From contig NC_092250.1 of NCBI RefSeq assembly GCF_036320965.1, positions 14,105,100-14,169,099 of the forward strand: a DNA stretch of 64,000 nt, read 5' to 3'. Below, one piece after another: positions 11,640 to 23,462 of the stretch. The notes beneath the pieces were generated by a model. That model did no database searches, was not told the origin of the DNA, and saw nothing but the letters and a program-made list of their open reading frames with translations. Each line of letters opens with the position of its first letter. The stretch's first letter is position 1. This DNA comes from Panulirus ornatus (Eukaryota; Arthropoda; Malacostraca; Decapoda; Palinuridae). The translations under genes were made by a program, and so were the position numbers.

Positions 11640-12470
11640 AACGATGAAAATGGAAGAAAGGAAGAAAATGTCAATTACCATAGACGTAAACAAAGGCGTA
11701 CAAATAGATTTGAATACAGATGGAAATTATTTTAAGGAAACCAACGAAGGTGATGATAGAACAAACATACTGTTGAAAATAGATCGAAAAAGAACGAAAT
11801 CACCGCAAATGTCACACGCGAACGAAAGTCAAGAATGGCCAAAAACACATCATGGCCAAAATATCATTAATGACATGAAAATATTATTAATTACCTAAGA
11901 ACTTCATTCATTGCTTAAAAATATCATTGAATACGTGCCACCATTTACCAAAAGACTAGAATACATGATGGTATGAATCAATATTGGCAAGAACATGAAA
12001 CGCATTTGAGAAAACGGGAAAAAAAATTATGGGAAGGAGAACTATAGCAATGACTACCCCATACACCCACCTGACTAATGGAAGTCTCTTGTATTAGGGA
12101 AGCAAACTAGGAGAGTCGTGGCTGAAATGGGAGTAAAGCAAGAGTGAGATCACATAGCAGCAGGATGGGTATAAGATAAACCTCTTTTTGGAATGGAAAA
12201 GTAACTACACATGAGAAATTTAAAAAGAAAATATGAGGCAAGTCTTAGTGATTAAAATTAAGCTGAGTTTTGATTAAGAAACTTGAGTTTTCTTTCAAAT
12301 ACAGCGTATATAAACACATCAAGCTGAGCACTAATTAAGAAACAGAGAATTCTTTGGACCAAAATATAGTGTATATGGATATACAAAGTAACATAAGTGA
12401 TAACTCTAGAATCAAAAGGTAATTCTGTTAATGAATAACAAAGGATTACAATGCAGTACTAATTGATAAG
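11640..12470. other. A-rich sequence, possible 5' part of the following LINE
   Basis: A-rich on the plus strand. An 84-codon frame at 11644-11898 is Lys/Asn-rich with no domain. It may be LINE 5' sequence because it runs into the endonuclease relic, but nothing proves this. Confidence 0.3.
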
Positions 12471-12890
12471 TCAGAAATTTGGCTTAATGAGAAATTAAAG
12501 AGGAAGTCAGCTTAGAAGAATTTGAAATGTTCAGAGTAGATCGAACCAGATTCTAACAAGGTTTGTAACAATACATCATCATAAAAAGGTTTTAGAAGGG
12601 AGAGAGATGAAGAAGATGAGATACGGTTATAATTCAGTGTTGTACAGACCACCAAAACAAGACTCAAAAAAAATTTTAGAAAATAACTAACAAAAGTTGA
12701 AAGAAATTTAAAGGTATTAGAATAGCCTGATCCGATGATATTACTGACTGGTGACTTTAACATCAACTTTATTGAATTGCAGGAGAGAGGAATAGATCAT
12801 GGATGCAGATACAGTCACAAAGGAAAGAATAATGGATCAAGCAGATGAGAGAGAACAGATCCAAAGACTAATTAATTTGTGATTCATCCA
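12471..12890 (+). pseudogene. CR1/L2-like LINE relic: endonuclease domain
   Basis: Three hallmarks of the apurinic-like LINE endonuclease occur in order: SEIWLNEK at 12471-12494 (ETWL-type motif), VLYRPPKQD from 12638 (YRPP motif) and LLTGDFNIN with GDFN at 12750-12761 (catalytic Asp/Asn). A FEMFRVDRT stretch lies between the first two and REQIQRLINL follows the last. Stops and frameshifts separate the pieces, so it is non-functional. The domain assignment follows from motif order; the clade is inferred. Confidence 0.7.
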
Positions 12891-12917
12891 ACCTTTCGCA
12901 CGTATACCAAATGCCGA

Positions 12918-13318
12918 CGAGTGGGACACCGACTGAAGAGTCGAGACTTCCCTCTTGCTTTACAGCTTAGGTGCATAAGAGTCGAGACTTCCCTCTTGCT
13001 TTAAAGCTTAGGTAGAAGTCTTAAGAGTCGAGACTTCCCTCTTGCTTTACAGCTTAGGTACAAATCTTAAAGAGTCGAGACTTTCCTCTTGTTTTACAGC
13101 TTAGGTACAAATCTTAAGAGTCGAGACTTCCCTCTTGCTTTACAGCTTAGGTACAAATCTTAAAGAGTCGAGACTTCCCTCTTGCTTTACAGCTTAGGTA
13201 CAAATCTTAAAGAGTCGAGACTTCCCTCTTGCTTTAAAGCTTAGGTACAAATCTTAAAGAGTCGAGACTTCCCTCTTGCTTTAAAGCTTAGGGTACAAGT
13301 CTCCGAGGCAAGACGTGA
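12918..13318. repeat. 46-47-bp minisatellite inside the LINE relic
   Basis: About eight units with gagtcgagacttccctcttg, then ctttacagcttaggtacaaa, then tctta. It lies between the endonuclease and RT parts of the LINE. Confidence 0.93.
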
Positions 13319-13361
13319 CTCCTATTCAAAGCTTAGGCAGGTAAGAGAGGGAGAGCCGACG

Positions 13362-13452
13362 ACATCTTATCTATTCCAAGTAACATGGTACTGGCTCTTA
13401 TCTATTATAAGTAACATGATACTGGCTCTTATCTATTACAAGTATCATGGTG
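13362..13452. repeat. 31-bp short tandem array, about 3 copies
   Basis: ggctcttatctatt recurs at a 31-bp step (ctggctctta at 13391 and 13422), with taagtaacatg between. Confidence 0.85.
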
Positions 13453-13479
13453 GTGGATTCAGATATAGAGGGAGATCGT

Positions 13480-13842
13480 TCAAGTGTCCTGTGAGGTCGT
13501 ATCTTGGAAATTAGTACATCATTTCGAGATAATTCAAGTCTCCTGTCAAGTCGTGTCTCGGAAATTAGTACATCATTTAGAGATAATTCAAGTCTCCTGT
13601 CAAGTCGTGTCTCGGAAATTAGTATATTTCGAGATAATTCAAGTCTCCTGTGAGGTCGTATCTTGGAAATTAGTATATCATTTAGAGATAAGTCTCCTGT
13701 CAGGTCGTATCTCGGAAATTAGTACATCATTTAGAGATAATTCAAGTCTCCTGTCAGGTCGTATCTCGGAAATTAGTACATCATTTAGAGATAATTCAAG
13801 TGTGTCCTGTCTGATCGTATCTCAGAAATCAATACATCATTC
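13480..13842. repeat. 54-bp minisatellite inside the LINE relic
   Basis: About 6.5 units of gtcgtatctcggaaattagt, then acatcatttagagataattc, then aagtctcctgtca; step 54 bp (13496, 13550). The unit is 18 codons long, which explains the 138-codon open frame here. Confidence 0.93.
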
Positions 13843-13929
13843 ACAATGGAAAATGAATGATTGTGAACCACGATGCAGCAACAGCAGCAAGAGACAATAG
13901 GGGTGAGAGATGTCATCTTTCACCTTGAG

Positions 13930-14900
13930 AGGTTAGAAGGAAGGTTGCAAAAGCATTTCACAAAGTAAACCACAGGATTTTACTAGAGAATATAGCTAAA
14001 CAAAACATAAAGGTTTAAACTAGGAAGATGAATTATGAGAAGGTAGCTAAACAAAGCATTATGCTCTAGATAGAAAGAGGGATTAAAGAGTTTCTGACTG
14101 AAATTTCAAAGTGGTAGGTAACGGAGCCATGTCACAGGGGGGGAGGCGTACCACAGGGAACTGCGTTAGCTTCATTGTTGTTTTTGATACTGACTGAGAC
14201 ATCAGAAAGCAGTAAAGGAAACCTTGGTAAAGAGCTTTGTAGCTAAACCGAATATTGTGCTCTAGATAGAAAGAGGGATTAAAGAGTTTCTGACTGAAAT
14301 TTCAAAGTGGTAGGTAACGGAGCCATGTCACAGTGGGGGGAGGCGTACCACAGGGAACTGCGTTAGCTTCATTGTTGTTTTTGATATTGACATGAGACAT
14401 CAGAGAGCAGTAAAGGAAACCTTGGAGCTTTGTTGATAACGCCAAATTGAGCAAAATAATTGGATCAAAAACTGATCAGATGTGAAAGCAAAAAGACTTG
14501 AATACACGATTTACTAATGGTCAAAATTAAGCCTGATGGAGTTTAGCGTAGAAAAATTTGAGCAAATTGATATATGAGTCAAGAGAGTCATCATCAGTAA
14601 TGCCATTTAAAGGTCTGACTGGGAAAATGATAGAAAGTGGGACAGATGTAAAAGATTTGGGTGTCATCATCAATGAGACACAAGATTTCAGAGATCATAT
14701 TGCGAAGACAGTGCTATCAAATGATGAGTGGTATGATTCTGAGAACTTGCTCCTTAAGTAATAGAAACCTGTTGAAGAAAATGTGTAATGTATGTATTAG
14801 AAGCAAAATTGGATACTGCTTTTTCACATGGTCACCAACAAAACAGTCAGAAATAAGGAGTTCAAAAAACAGAAAACAAGAAAAGAAATAGTCGGTCATC
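13930..14900 (+). pseudogene. CR1/L2-like LINE relic: reverse transcriptase domain
   Basis: RT motifs occur in order: AKAFHKVNHRILLE (motif A region, 13947 on), GVPQGTALASLLFLI (motif B, from about 14148 and again near 14345), SFVDNAKLSKII (catalytic box, 14426 on), VKDLGVIINETQDFRDHI (from 14651) and RSKIGYCFFTWSP (near 14800). The catalytic FADD is replaced by FVDN at 14429-14440, and several in-frame stops are present, so the enzyme is dead. A 196-bp segment holding motif B is tandemly duplicated. This is probably the same element as the endonuclease relic 1 kb upstream, same strand. Confidence 0.75.
14045..14432. repeat. 196-bp tandem duplication within the RT relic
   Basis: Unit 1 begins agctaaacaaagc at 14045 and unit 2 begins agctaaaccgaat at 14241. 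Both run through tttctgactgaaatttcaaa, gagccatgtcacag and the motif-B coding stretch to gagctttgt. The copies differ at only a few positions, so the duplication is younger than the element's decay. Confidence 0.9.
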
Positions 14901-15127
14901 AAGTCACTACCACCCAGAAAAAAAAAATAAATGAACTTTCCATGAATATAAGATCCATGCGAAGCAGTAATGGCTTAATTGCACTGTTTGGTAAACACTT
15001 GTATTCCAGGAGTTTTTATTTACTAATGCCCTTGTTGGAGAACATCTTGGCGTACATATCAAAACTGACCCCTAAAAACCAGTATTATTACCTCTACATA
15101 TGTATATCTGAGGTATGTACTTGCACT

Positions 15128-15150
15128 TTATATATATATATATATATATA
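15128..15150. repeat. (TA)n microsatellite
   Basis: About 11 TA repeats. Confidence 0.9.
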
Positions 15151-15179
15151 CACTTGTATACACTTGTGTGTGTATTAGA

Positions 15180-17835
15180 TGTAAATTTTCCCCTACATTG
15201 TCCTCGCCATTCCCCATATTTTGATCATTTTCTTTTTTGATTACTGTCACATAGATTGTATTACTGTAGTTTTGGCTGAGATTCATGGCTTTCTCCCCCT
15301 TTTTTTATCCCTGACTTCGAGGAAATATTCTGACCTGATGGTGTGATCCATTTGAGATATGGATAAACCTATTGTTAATCATTCCACTTCCTCATCTTCA
15401 CACATCTATCGTCGGGACGCTGAAGCCTTGCTTCCTCCTCCTCCGGGTGTTTTGTAAGTCCAGCCCCGAGCAGAAAGTCATAGAATTTAAGCGCTATGTT
15501 AGGGACATCTGTATGTCTGTTAGATTCCTAATATTTATTGAGGGAAAATGTTCGTCTAGTCCTCACGGACTTAGGTTAATAGAGTCTACACATCCTACAC
15601 GAACGCCTCTGTTTGATGAACAAAGTTCTATTGAACATCTACATTGTTATCGCATTTCTATAACATAGGGGAGGGGGGTTTCTACCAGGGAGATAATGCT
15701 GCTTCTCGAAGGAGTCAGTGTGGACCCTTGTGGTAGACCAGCCCATAGCAGTTATCTTTTGATTTCATGGTAGTGTGGTAATGTTTAAGTAGAAGTGGTA
15801 TACAGGTAGAAGATGTGTGGTGAGATGGCGTAGAGTTGCGGTACATGTGGCTCTGTGGTTGTATGGTCGTATAGTATGTAGCCAGGTAGCGATGTGTGGA
15901 ACTCATGGTATGTTCCTTCTTGGTGTATGGCCAAGGAACAATTGTCCATGTCGTGTGTGGTTATGAAGGGATGTGTGTGTGTTGTGTGTGTGTGTGTGTG
16001 TGCGTATGTGAACACATGGCGGGTAAATATGTATGGTTTACCGGCGTAATTGGGTTTGCGTCCATGGACCCTTCATAAAAAAAAGAATAGAAGCCAAAAA
16101 AAGAGAAACATGTTAAGCTGTTCTCTTCTGTAGAAATTCCCTTGTGACCCTGATGCTTCTGTGACCTTAAAAACAGGAGACCTTAGGGCTTAAAGTCGCT
16201 TCTACTTTGGTGTTTGGTGGCGTCAGCTCCCAGGGCCAAAAAATACGACAGTAGATAACCATATAGTAAATAAACTACTGCTCTTTATTCCTCGTCATAA
16301 TGGACAAGGCAAGCATTACGTCGCTACAAATCATGTCGCAACTGGGTTTTACGAGATTAATGACGTAATACGGACTAAGCAAATGCTCCGGCACCCTACC
16401 GGAAGCCTACTAAATCGTGAATAATGGCTTTGATTTCCATGCGGCATGCGATTACCATTCGCGCATGACAAACATCGTAGAAAAAAAAAATATATATACA
16501 TATATAGAAGTCGTCTGTGTTCTATGGAACGCAAAAACACGCTTCCCCATGTCGCCTGCGCATTAAGTTCCACCAACAGAACGTACGTTATTTTTGCCAG
16601 AGATACGAAACCTAAGAGATGGAAGAGGGGTAACTTAGAATTATATATTTACGCTATGTCTTCCCTGACCCACATGAAGTGCAAAGGGATGACGCGGAAC
16701 CCGGAGGGAAATCTGGAGATTAAAATCATCCACAGAGACAACGAGAGCACCAGCGGTGGCAAGCCCCTGCACCACTTAACACATACGTATGAGAGAATGT
16801 TCATCTTAGCTGTGTTATGTATGGCCGGAGACACTACGCACAACAACGGCCAGAATTGTGTGGAAACACGAGACTATCACATAGTTCTCAAAATAACATT
16901 GAGAATTAAGTGAATATCGGCTGTTTAAGGTTTCAGTTGTTCTTCCTGTTTCATAAAGGCATCTTAGCCACTTTTCAATTTTCTATTTTTATTCCCCATA
17001 TTTTCCCTTATCTGTATAACCCTCTTTACTATTGGCGTTGCAGAACTAGAAAACTGATGGATGATAAGTTCGGCCACACTTTATTCTGCTTTTCACACAC
17101 TAGCTACGTTATCATTAACGAGACAGGGTCACTCGTATTTCGAAGCTATTTCTAAAATTGATTTAGATACGAACTTAATGACGAACACTATTACCTATCT
17201 GTAAGAATATCTACAGTAATGTATCGTCTAGTTGGTAAAAGCGCTTTAATAACGGCACTATATCGTCACAAATCGATGAAACAAATTTCGACCTAAACAT
17301 TATTTCTCTAAAGTCGTGTTTATTTATTCGAACTGTTCCCTCCCTTTATCTCTTCTTGTGTCGATAATCACAGTCGAATATATCTGTGAGTTTAATGGGA
17401 CATTTAACGTCCATAGAAAGTGTCATTGTTTCAGTGGTGCAATCTTTCTCTCATAGTCTCGAGGTCGATTCCCACAAAGTGCCTATCTGAAAGTTGACAC
17501 AACCTTAGATTACGGAGCAAATGATAGTCATTAGTTATGTAGTATTAATCATATTTACCATCACATATTACACACAGTATGGGTGAGAACTAAGCATATT
17601 CATCTTGTGGGATGGATGATAGAATTATCTTCTGAAAATCGTACGTTACTTTTACTGGATCAAGTTGGCAGGTAAATAAATAAAAAGTTTATTAGTTTTA
17701 ATTACAGGGGTAACTTGGTAAAATTTATCAATGTGTTAAGATATCATTTGTTTGAAGTATTTTGATTAACGTGAACGTAATCAGATGGGTGTGCGAGGCT
17801 GCGATCGCTTCATTACTTTGTGTTACTGTGGTGTG
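15180..17835. other. Mostly unique sequence
   Basis: Contains a (TG)n tract at 15971-16002 and a 155-codon open frame starting with ATG at 16446 (ends 16913). That frame resembles no family I know, and part of it encodes simple KKKYIYIY from an A/TA-rich run. A B-box-like ggtcgattcc occurs near 17455 without a good A box. I see no supported gene. Confidence 0.45.
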
Positions 17836-17839
17836 TGCA

Positions 17840-18215
17840 TCGGTGCTATGTCATGTCAGCGGTCATCTGTATCAGGTGTCATGTCATGCCACGTCCATCA
17901 CTGATATGACATGAAGGTATGGTGTGTCATGGTCTTCTGATTTCGATGTCATGTCATGCGGAGTTCGCCTCTGACATGACTTGTCGAAGTGTGTCGGGGT
18001 TACCTTAGATGTCGTATCGTATCTGTTCCTCTTTGAAAGTGACATGACATACCACAGTTCACCTGTGTGTCATGTCATGTCGAGTCTGTTTGACATGACA
18101 TACTGGCCTGGCACGTCGAGGTGACCCACCTCAGTTGTCATGTCTGCGTCCATCACTGACATGATATGTCACAGATGACATATCACGGTCACTCATGTCA
18201 TGTGTCATGCCATGT
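17840..18215. repeat. Cluster of inverted TGTCATGTCA / TGACATGACA motifs
   Basis: gtcatgtc-type words and their complements gacatgac recur irregularly, for example gtgtcatgtcatgcc, gatatgacatgaagg, ctctgacatgacttgtc, agtgacatgacatacc, tgtcatgtcatgtcgagt and tttgacatgacatact. Spacing is uneven, so this is a family of hairpin-capable degenerate repeats rather than a strict array. A weaker cluster occurs at 34915-35015. Confidence 0.75.
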
Positions 18216-18269
18216 AGTGTCAGTACACATAGATACACATGTGTTTCCCTTCCCACATAACACAGGAGA

Positions 18270-18296
18270 AACACGCACACACACACACACACACAA
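18270..18296. repeat. (AC)n microsatellite
   Basis: About 12 CA repeats. Confidence 0.95.
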
Positions 18297-18299
18297 GCA

Positions 18300-20273
18300 G
18301 GAGGTAGATTATCATATAACAACTGTGAGCCAGAGAGGGAAGCCTATATCATTCACCTCACCACTAGGTCTTCCTAAATACAGAGTGGAATGTTGATATT
18401 TTGGATGAAGCTCAGGACATATTAGGATATTACCATCTTTAATTTTTAGCTCATCATTGTCGGGACAGACTCCCTAACCTTCATACCCTGTAGAATGAAG
18501 GTCTGATATAATACATCTCAGTCATGTAGTTAATGTCATGAAAATCCTAAAGAGTTATGATCTTAAATTGGTACTCACGGCTATGGTCTGCCCTTCTCTA
18601 TACTTAACACAAATGTGTAATGGTGATGGATATGGCATGACGGGTAGAGATATTAATTTAATACTTCTACCACCATCTAGAGTTTGCATCGTAATACGGA
18701 GTTACTGAGAAAACACACTTAAACAAAGGCTTGGAAAATAGTTTCTCCTTTCTACTTGCTAAAGCCATGACATGGTCTTAGCTAGGTCGGATAGTGTTAG
18801 TACCACATACATACCAGGAAGAAATAACATCACCCAAGTCCTTTCTCGATATTTTTTTTTGGCTAGTAAATGTACTGGTTGTCCATTTAAGCTAGGCTTT
18901 GGCAGGGGGCGGTAGCATGGATTGTAGCTAGGATTTGTAAGTTCAAATAGCACCAGTACTGTACTGTGCATGAGGCGAAGTATTAGAATATTCTGCCTAC
19001 GATTTTACTTTGTAGGGCAAGAGGACATAAGATCAGAAGCTTCATAAGAGGAGGTATTGGGTGTAGGGGGGAATATTTGGGTGATGAAGGGAAGTTTAGA
19101 AAACGGAAAATAAGTTAAAAGGAAATAGGAGTTTCCCAGTGCCCAACCCGGGGTAATCCATGCGATGATAGGATTTTGTTTCGTGTTTTTTTTTAGAGTT
19201 GGAATGGCTGTATCCTTTGTCGTTTGTTCTCAGACTAAAGTCAAAAGTTTGAAGATGATTGTGTGTGAGTTACGCTGTTGGTCGCGTAGTGTAAGTGTGT
19301 CTTTATAGGACCATGTGTTACAATACATCACGGTTATTTTGGTGTGTTCAGGCTAAAAGGGGGCTAGCTGGATCCTTGTATTTCTCTTGGCTCTTCCCCC
19401 ATCTGTTTCGTTTTTATATTATTGATATTGAGTGAATACATTTTCCTGTGTTTGCTGCTTTGTTTTACCCCCATTTTCTTTCGTTTTATATTCATTACTG
19501 TGTTCTTTTAGTACACTTATTAATTGTTGTTGATGTTAGCTTTATCATAATTGTAATTATTGTTCTGCATAGATTGGAGTTGGTTTAGGATACTTTCGGA
19601 TATTTTTGCCTTTTCTGTGGCTAGTAGTGATAAAAGCCATGTTCTGTACGTGAGAGTGGAATATTTACGTATAATGTATATCTAAAGACCTACTTGAAAT
19701 ATAAGATAGAAGGGATAGATATTCCATATCATATATGAATAAAAAATTTTTTTTAGAGATTTAGTATATCAAATTTATTCACCTGTGCTCTGAGGAACAC
19801 GATTCATGCGACTAATAACAGCGAAAAACCCCCTTTTTTGCAGGTAATGCTGGCTGTATCTTCGTCTCCCTCACGTCTCTTACATGAACCAGGGACCCTC
19901 TTAGCCGCCTCCATCAGACGAGACGTGACTTAAACAATAGCACTCCAAGAGAAGTCCGGCTCCAGCCGGGAGAGAAGTTTTTAATTTTTCAGCTTTGTGG
20001 AGCATCCAAAAGAATGAGCACAGACTGCGAGGTCAAGCTAGCGACGTTTTGTCAGAAAATTGTGATGTTCGCGACGGGCGAAGACTACCATGAAATATAT
20101 AAAAGGGAAAGAAAATGGAGAGTGTTGGGCAAGGTGGAGGTAAATATTTTTTTTTTCTTATTTCATCTTGGAATTTAAATGTGCATACCACTTGCTGAGG
20201 GATCATTGAATAGTTATACCAGACAGATACGTCATGTTCGTGTCCTGTAAGTGTGCTACATAGAAGAATTGAC
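18300..20273. other. Unique sequence
   Basis: No array, RNA gene or recognisable protein seen. Several T- and A-runs. Confidence 0.4.
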
Positions 20274-20720
20274 TTAATGACGAATATAGATCAGATTGAC
20301 CGAGAGGATATATGTGTCAGAGGTGGAGGGAACGAAGAGAAGTGGGAGACCAAATTGGAGGGGGAAGGATGGGGTGGAAAAGATTTTGAGTGATCGGGGC
20401 CTGAACATGCAGGAGGGTGAAAGGCGTGCAAGGAATAGAGTTAATTGGAACGATGTGGTATACCGGGGTCGACGTGCTGTCAGCGGATTGAACCAGGGCA
20501 TGTGAAGCGTCTGGGGTAAACCATGGAAAGTTTTGTGGGGCCTGGATATCGAAAGGGAGCTGTGGTTTCGGTGCAGTATTACATGACAGCTAGAGACTGA
20601 GTGTGAACGAATGTGGTCTTTGTTTTCTTTTTCTAGCGCTACCTCGTGCGCGTGCGGGGGGAGGGGGTTGTCATTTCATGTGTGGCGGGGTGGCAACGAG
20701 AAATGAATAAGGGCCTGACG
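20274..20720 (+). pseudogene. RTE-like LINE relic, 3' end (second copy)
   Basis: A frame at 20296-20505 contains EVEGTKRSGRPNWRGKDGVE, ILSDRGLNMQEGERRARN and VVYRGRRAVSGLNQGM, the C-terminal end of the same RTE-like family as at 10.5 kb. The 3' tail (gcatgtgaagcgtctgggg, ggcctggat, gaaagggagctgtggtttcgg, tgacagct.gagac) matches the other copy closely, then continues through gcgctacctcg and a G-rich stretch to about 20720. The RT catalytic part is absent (5' truncation). There is no credible ATG; the frame opens with TTG. Confidence 0.75.
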
Positions 20721-21719
20721 ATAAGCCTGACTGTTTAATTCAGAGAAGTTACGGAAAGGGAGAAAGACGAAAGAAGGAAGAGACTTAAACGGTTAAGCTT
20801 TTCGAAGAGGAAAACGAAAGTATGTACCTGGCCATCTTTTGTGGCAAGTTTCCACACAGGAATTATGGGGTAACAGCGGCCAGACGCGTATCACGGGTCT
20901 AAGGCTTGGTGGCAGAGACGTGCAGAGAGCAGCGAAATGATACACCTGTAGAAGAAGGAGAGAGGAGCAACAACATGACGGCTGACAGAGAGGAATGGGT
21001 TTGTGGAGATAGATGACATCTGTAAGATCTGACGAGACGGGAGGAAAGGCGTTTGAATCCACTCTCCCTTGTGGAGAGGTGGTGTAAGATCCACCTTAGA
21101 TACGCTCTCAACATACCAGAGCTGGTAAGAAATAGCTTCCAACAGCATCTATAAAGGAACCACAACTCCTACAACCCAAAGATCAACTTGTATTCTACCA
21201 CGAATAAGTTTAAGATTAGGAACTTCTTCACGGCCAGGAGTCTCAGTTGGAATCAAAATGCTCTCCACCAGACAATCCCTGAGTAGTTTATGGATTAGGT
21301 GGTCAAGGAGGAGGAGGAGGAGGTTGTAAATTTCTTAATAACGAAAATAAGTATATATACTGTATGTAATCATGGTCAGTGTCCAGCAGCCTCCTTCTCG
21401 AGGTACGTGCGAAGTCGATGAAGACTTAGGTACAAGAAGGCCAAAGGAGGAGGAGGAGGAGGAGGAAGAAGACGACTGGCATAATAAAAAGCCAAGAGTT
21501 TTGTGCTATTCTTAGCGGTGGCACCTCCGGCTGGCAAGCTGGACGCTAGGATATAACGAGCAAAAGCTGCTTATAAGCGACAGCCACGACCTCAGGGCCG
21601 GGCAAGAAGGTGGTGCTGAAGGCCATTATTATAGTTCGTTAATGGGGAAAGAAAAAAACCTATGCGAGAACGGATAGGTAGACTATATGGGGTCAGATGA
21701 CGGATGGTAACGCGGGGGC

Positions 21720-21750
<31 letters not shown>

Positions 21751-22095
21751 TTAAGATTCAGCTGATGAGGTATGGAAAAGGGAAGGACAGGATAGCTAAA
21801 CAAAGGCATGGACGGGGATGGAAAGGGAGAGGCTGTGTAACGAAGAACTTCAAGTGTGTTAGAAAGAGCCACGTATTACAGTTGGCTTAATTAACGCTGC
21901 TTCCCAGAATGCTGTCGGTTGACTTAATTAGCCAGGATGAGTTGAAGAAGAAGACGACGCCACTGTAAACACTGCCATTTTCGCTAGAAGATTAAAAGTG
22001 TAAATTCATATCATAACTGAGGGATGATACAGTATCACTATGCCCTTCGAGTTCCAAGAGGGTACTTACTAATTTGACTTCATGATTAAAAGAAA
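20721..22095. other. Unique sequence with short purine runs
   Basis: Includes a (GGA)n run at about 21309-21323, another at about 21446-21465 and (GA)n at 21726-21750. No recognisable gene. Confidence 0.4.
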
Positions 22096-22099
22096 CCAG

Positions 22100-22650
22100 A
22101 CATTGTACGTTCAAAAGATAATAAGAACTAGTGTACGTACGTTCATAAAATAATAAGAATGAGTGTACGTACGTTCAAGAGCTAATAAGAATTTGTGTAC
22201 GTACGTTCAAAAGCTAATAAGAATTAGTGTACGTACATTCAAAAGCTAATAAGAACTAGTGTACTTACATTCAAAAGCTAATAAGAATTAGTGTACTTAA
22301 CATTCAAAAGCTAATAAGAATTAGTGTACGTACATTCAAAAGCTAATAAGAACTAGTGTACGTACGTTCAAAAGCGAATAAGAACTAGTGTACGCACGTT
22401 CAAAAGCTAATAAGAATCAGTGTACGTACATTCAAAAGCGAATAAGAACTAGAGTACTTACATTCAAAAGCTAATAAGAATTAGTGTACTTACATTCAGA
22501 AGCTAATAGGAATTAGTGTACATTCAAAATCTAATAAGAATTAGTGTACGTACGTTCAAAAGCTAATAAGAATCAGTGTACGTACATTCAAAAGCGAATA
22601 AGAACTAGTGTACTTACATTCAAAAGCTAATAAGAATCAGTGTACTGGAA
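22100..22650. repeat. 32-bp minisatellite
   Basis: About 17 units of ttcaaaagctaataagaatt then agtgtacgtaca. The 32-bp step is visible at 22141, 22173 and 22205. The self-complementary GTACGTAC core is intact in many units, cttac in others. Confidence 0.95.
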
Positions 22651-22665
22651 TGATAGAGAATTCAG

Positions 22666-23462
22666 TTATTGCAGTTGATTTATAGCTTGGACAGTCAGTT
22701 CCTCGACCACAGTTATACCATTGTGTAAAGCTGTACTTCCTGACTCGTTCAGTTCCCTTTTACTCCACTGCTTTTCATCAGGTTTCTCATCCAGTTCCAT
22801 CCAGTCTTGGGCCAGTTTGAGAACCCGGGAATTCGTTGTTTTCATAGCATTTCTTCGTCCTTGATAGCCACAGGGGAGGGTGTGTGTGTCTTCGTCTCTT
22901 CCTCTCCCCCACAAGGGAGGGTGTGTGTGTCTTCCTCTCTTCCTCTCCCGCACAAGGGAGGGTGTGTGTCTCTTCGTCTCTTCCTCTCCCCCACAAGTGA
23001 GGGTGTGTGTCCCTTCCTCTCCCCCACAAGGGAGGGTGTGTGTGTCTTCGTCTCCTCCTCTCCCCCACAGGGGAGGGTGTGTCTCTCTTCGTCTCTTCCT
23101 CTCCCCCACAAGGGAGGGTGTGTGTCTCTTCGTCTCCCCCACAAGGGAGGGTGTGTGTCTCTTCGTCTCTTCCTCTCCCCCACAAGGGAGGGTGTGTGTC
23201 TCTTCCTCTCCCCCACAAGGGAGGGTGTGTGTCTCCTCCTCTCCCCCAGGGTAAAGAGGCGATTGGTCTGCACTGTAAACAACCCAACCTCCTTCCCTCT
23301 CCCCGGGGGTGATGAATATAACAAGCTGACATTTCAGGTTTTTTCTTTTTTTCTTGACCAACACATTTTGTACGACCTGGTTGACTTGTTCACTGTCCCT
23401 TTCTGTCAAACTGGCATCTGTTCCCGTCTGTCTGAACCCCTCTTTGGACTGTTACTAAGTAA
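22666..23462 (-). other. Open reading frame spanning an array and both unique flanks
   Basis: A minus-strand frame stays open from a TAA near 23460 to a stop at 22666. It reads roughly 70 non-repetitive residues (including QVVQNVLVKKKRKNLKC), then the 41-bp array (GGEEETHTLPC-type phrases), then about 65 non-repetitive residues (including VLKLAQDWMELDEKPDEKQW and HNGITVVEELTVQAINQLQ). There is no ATG before the C-terminal part; the first usable M is in NAMKTTN. I recognise no family. It could be an exon with an internal minisatellite or chance openness; the plus strand is also open over much of it. Confidence 0.25.
22872..23252. repeat. 41-bp CT-rich minisatellite
   Basis: About ten units built on ggagggtgtgtgtctcttcg, tctcttcctctcccccacaa and g. 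The step is 41 bp (22875, 22916, 22957), with shortened variants lacking the second tcttcctc block. It is stop-free in most frames on both strands. Confidence 0.93.

Noticed and set aside
17430..17475. B-box-like ggtcgattcc
   Set aside because: One base short of the consensus and no convincing A box upstream.
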